This document shows positions 63,803 through 64,000 of a stretch of 64,000 nucleotides of DNA, piece by piece. The translations under genes and the position numbers were made by a program. The notes beneath the pieces are model-generated. The model saw only the letters and a list, made by a program, of their open reading frames with translations, did no database searches and had not been told where the DNA came from. Every line of letters starts with the position of its first letter. Position 1 is the stretch's first letter. The DNA comes from Caldilineales bacterium (GTDB lineage Bacteria > Chloroflexota > Anaerolineae > Caldilineales > Caldilineaceae), in assembly GCA_012271135.1 (NCBI GenBank), contig JAAXGZ010000045.1:1-64000 (forward strand), read 5' to 3'.

Positions 63803-64000
63803 ATGAAGTTTGGTGGCAGTGTATGGACCTTCGATTGGCAACCGCCGTACGACGACGGACTGCGCAGGATTGCCGCCTGCGGCCTCAAGGCCGCCGAACT
63901 CATCGCCTGGCGCCGGGAAGTGCTGGACAGCTACTACACCCTTGACACTATCCGGCATCTGCGGACACTCTTGGACGACTTGGGCCTCGAATTGTCCGAA
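63803..64000 (+). CDS. Sugar phosphate isomerase/epimerase-like protein (partial)
   Basis: The first 66 codons of a gene cut by the window end. MKFGGSVWTFDWQPPYDD, then LRRIAACGLKAAELIAWRRE, matches the start of xylose isomerase-like TIM barrels (AP endonuclease 2 superfamily). A GGGAGTGAAG site precedes the ATG. A TATACT at 63755-63760 may be its -10 box. Confidence 0.7.
   Translation, partial: MKFGGSVWTFDWQPPYDDGLRRIAACGLKAAELIAWRREVLDSYYTLDTIRHLRTLLDDLGLELSE

Noticed and set aside
1-64000. CRISPR array, rRNA operon or prophage
   Set aside because: No regularly spaced long repeats, no rRNA-like sequence and no phage structural genes were seen; the single recombinase is not flanked by recognisable attachment sites.

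Overview
The window is GC-rich bacterial chromosome packed with short-gap operons on both strands. Gene content suggests a member of the Chloroflexota, possibly a SAR202/Dehalococcoidia-like marine or sediment lineage. The supporting signs are an archaeal-type HMG-CoA synthase next to a class II HMG-CoA reductase, sulfolipid genes, tetrahydromethanopterin-type biosynthesis, a fused GlcD-GlcE oxidase, a Ccm system with a CxxxY-type CcmE, many MDR, Gfo/Idh/MocA and ThuA-like enzymes, and the B12-radical SAM/DUF2344 pair upstream of rplU-rpmA-rpmE. This placement is inferred from gene content only; there is no rRNA in the window.

Layout. 0.1-8.2 kb (+): an SH3b lipoprotein, a membrane-anchored glycoside hydrolase-like protein, a glyoxalase II-like hydrolase, then a cytochrome c maturation block (ccmE-A-B-C-D, a CcdA-type protein whose first membrane hairpin sits at its C-terminus, a TlpA/ResA-like lipoprotein) and a DUF2085 protein. 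8.5-12.2 kb (+): a heterodimeric ABC exporter. 12.4-12.7 kb: rpsT with a clear promoter. 12.6-27.3 kb (-): alanine racemase, a small DMT-type membrane protein, an MDR dehydrogenase, glycolate oxidase (GlcF and fused GlcDE), a homocysteine methyltransferase/methylene-THF reductase fusion, HMG-CoA synthase and reductase, and three complex I-like membrane subunits with no electron-input subunits nearby. 27.5-33.5 kb (-): nitroreductase, mannose-6-phosphate isomerase, AI-2E-type permease, UvrD/PcrA helicase, Maf. 33.7-37.4 kb: Gfo/Idh/MocA and ThuA-like genes, tRNA-Arg, a small ORF preceded by 11-bp repeats, and a PPi-type phosphofructokinase (-). 37.5-40.3 kb: divergent sulfolipid genes and an RND efflux remnant. 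40.9-45.9 kb (-): TPR membrane protein, variant metallo-beta-lactamase-fold protein, DUF2344 protein, B12/radical SAM protein. 46.2-51.1 kb: tRNA-Glu, a frameshifted glycosidase-like gene, DinB protein, rplU-rpmA-rpmE, and decayed ISAs1 and IS630 transposases. 51.7-59.7 kb: tdk, an unknown gene (-), a three-gene overlapping operon (beta-RFAP synthase, TrpF-like, polyol dehydrogenase-like), and dnaE. 59.7-64 kb: an unknown proline-rich-linker protein (-), a tyrosine recombinase, an M20 peptidase (-), and a partial sugar isomerase-like gene cut by the window end.

The most interesting parts are: (1) the translationally coupled trio at 52969-55705, whose chemistry could turn pABA and PRPP into the deoxyribitol arm of methanopterin (beta-RFAP formation, Amadori-like ring opening, ketone reduction); (2) the apparently circularly permuted CcdA at 6027-6914; and (3) the orphan Hyf/Nuo-like ion-translocating membrane triad at 23596-27325. 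No CRISPR array, rRNA or intact transposon was seen.
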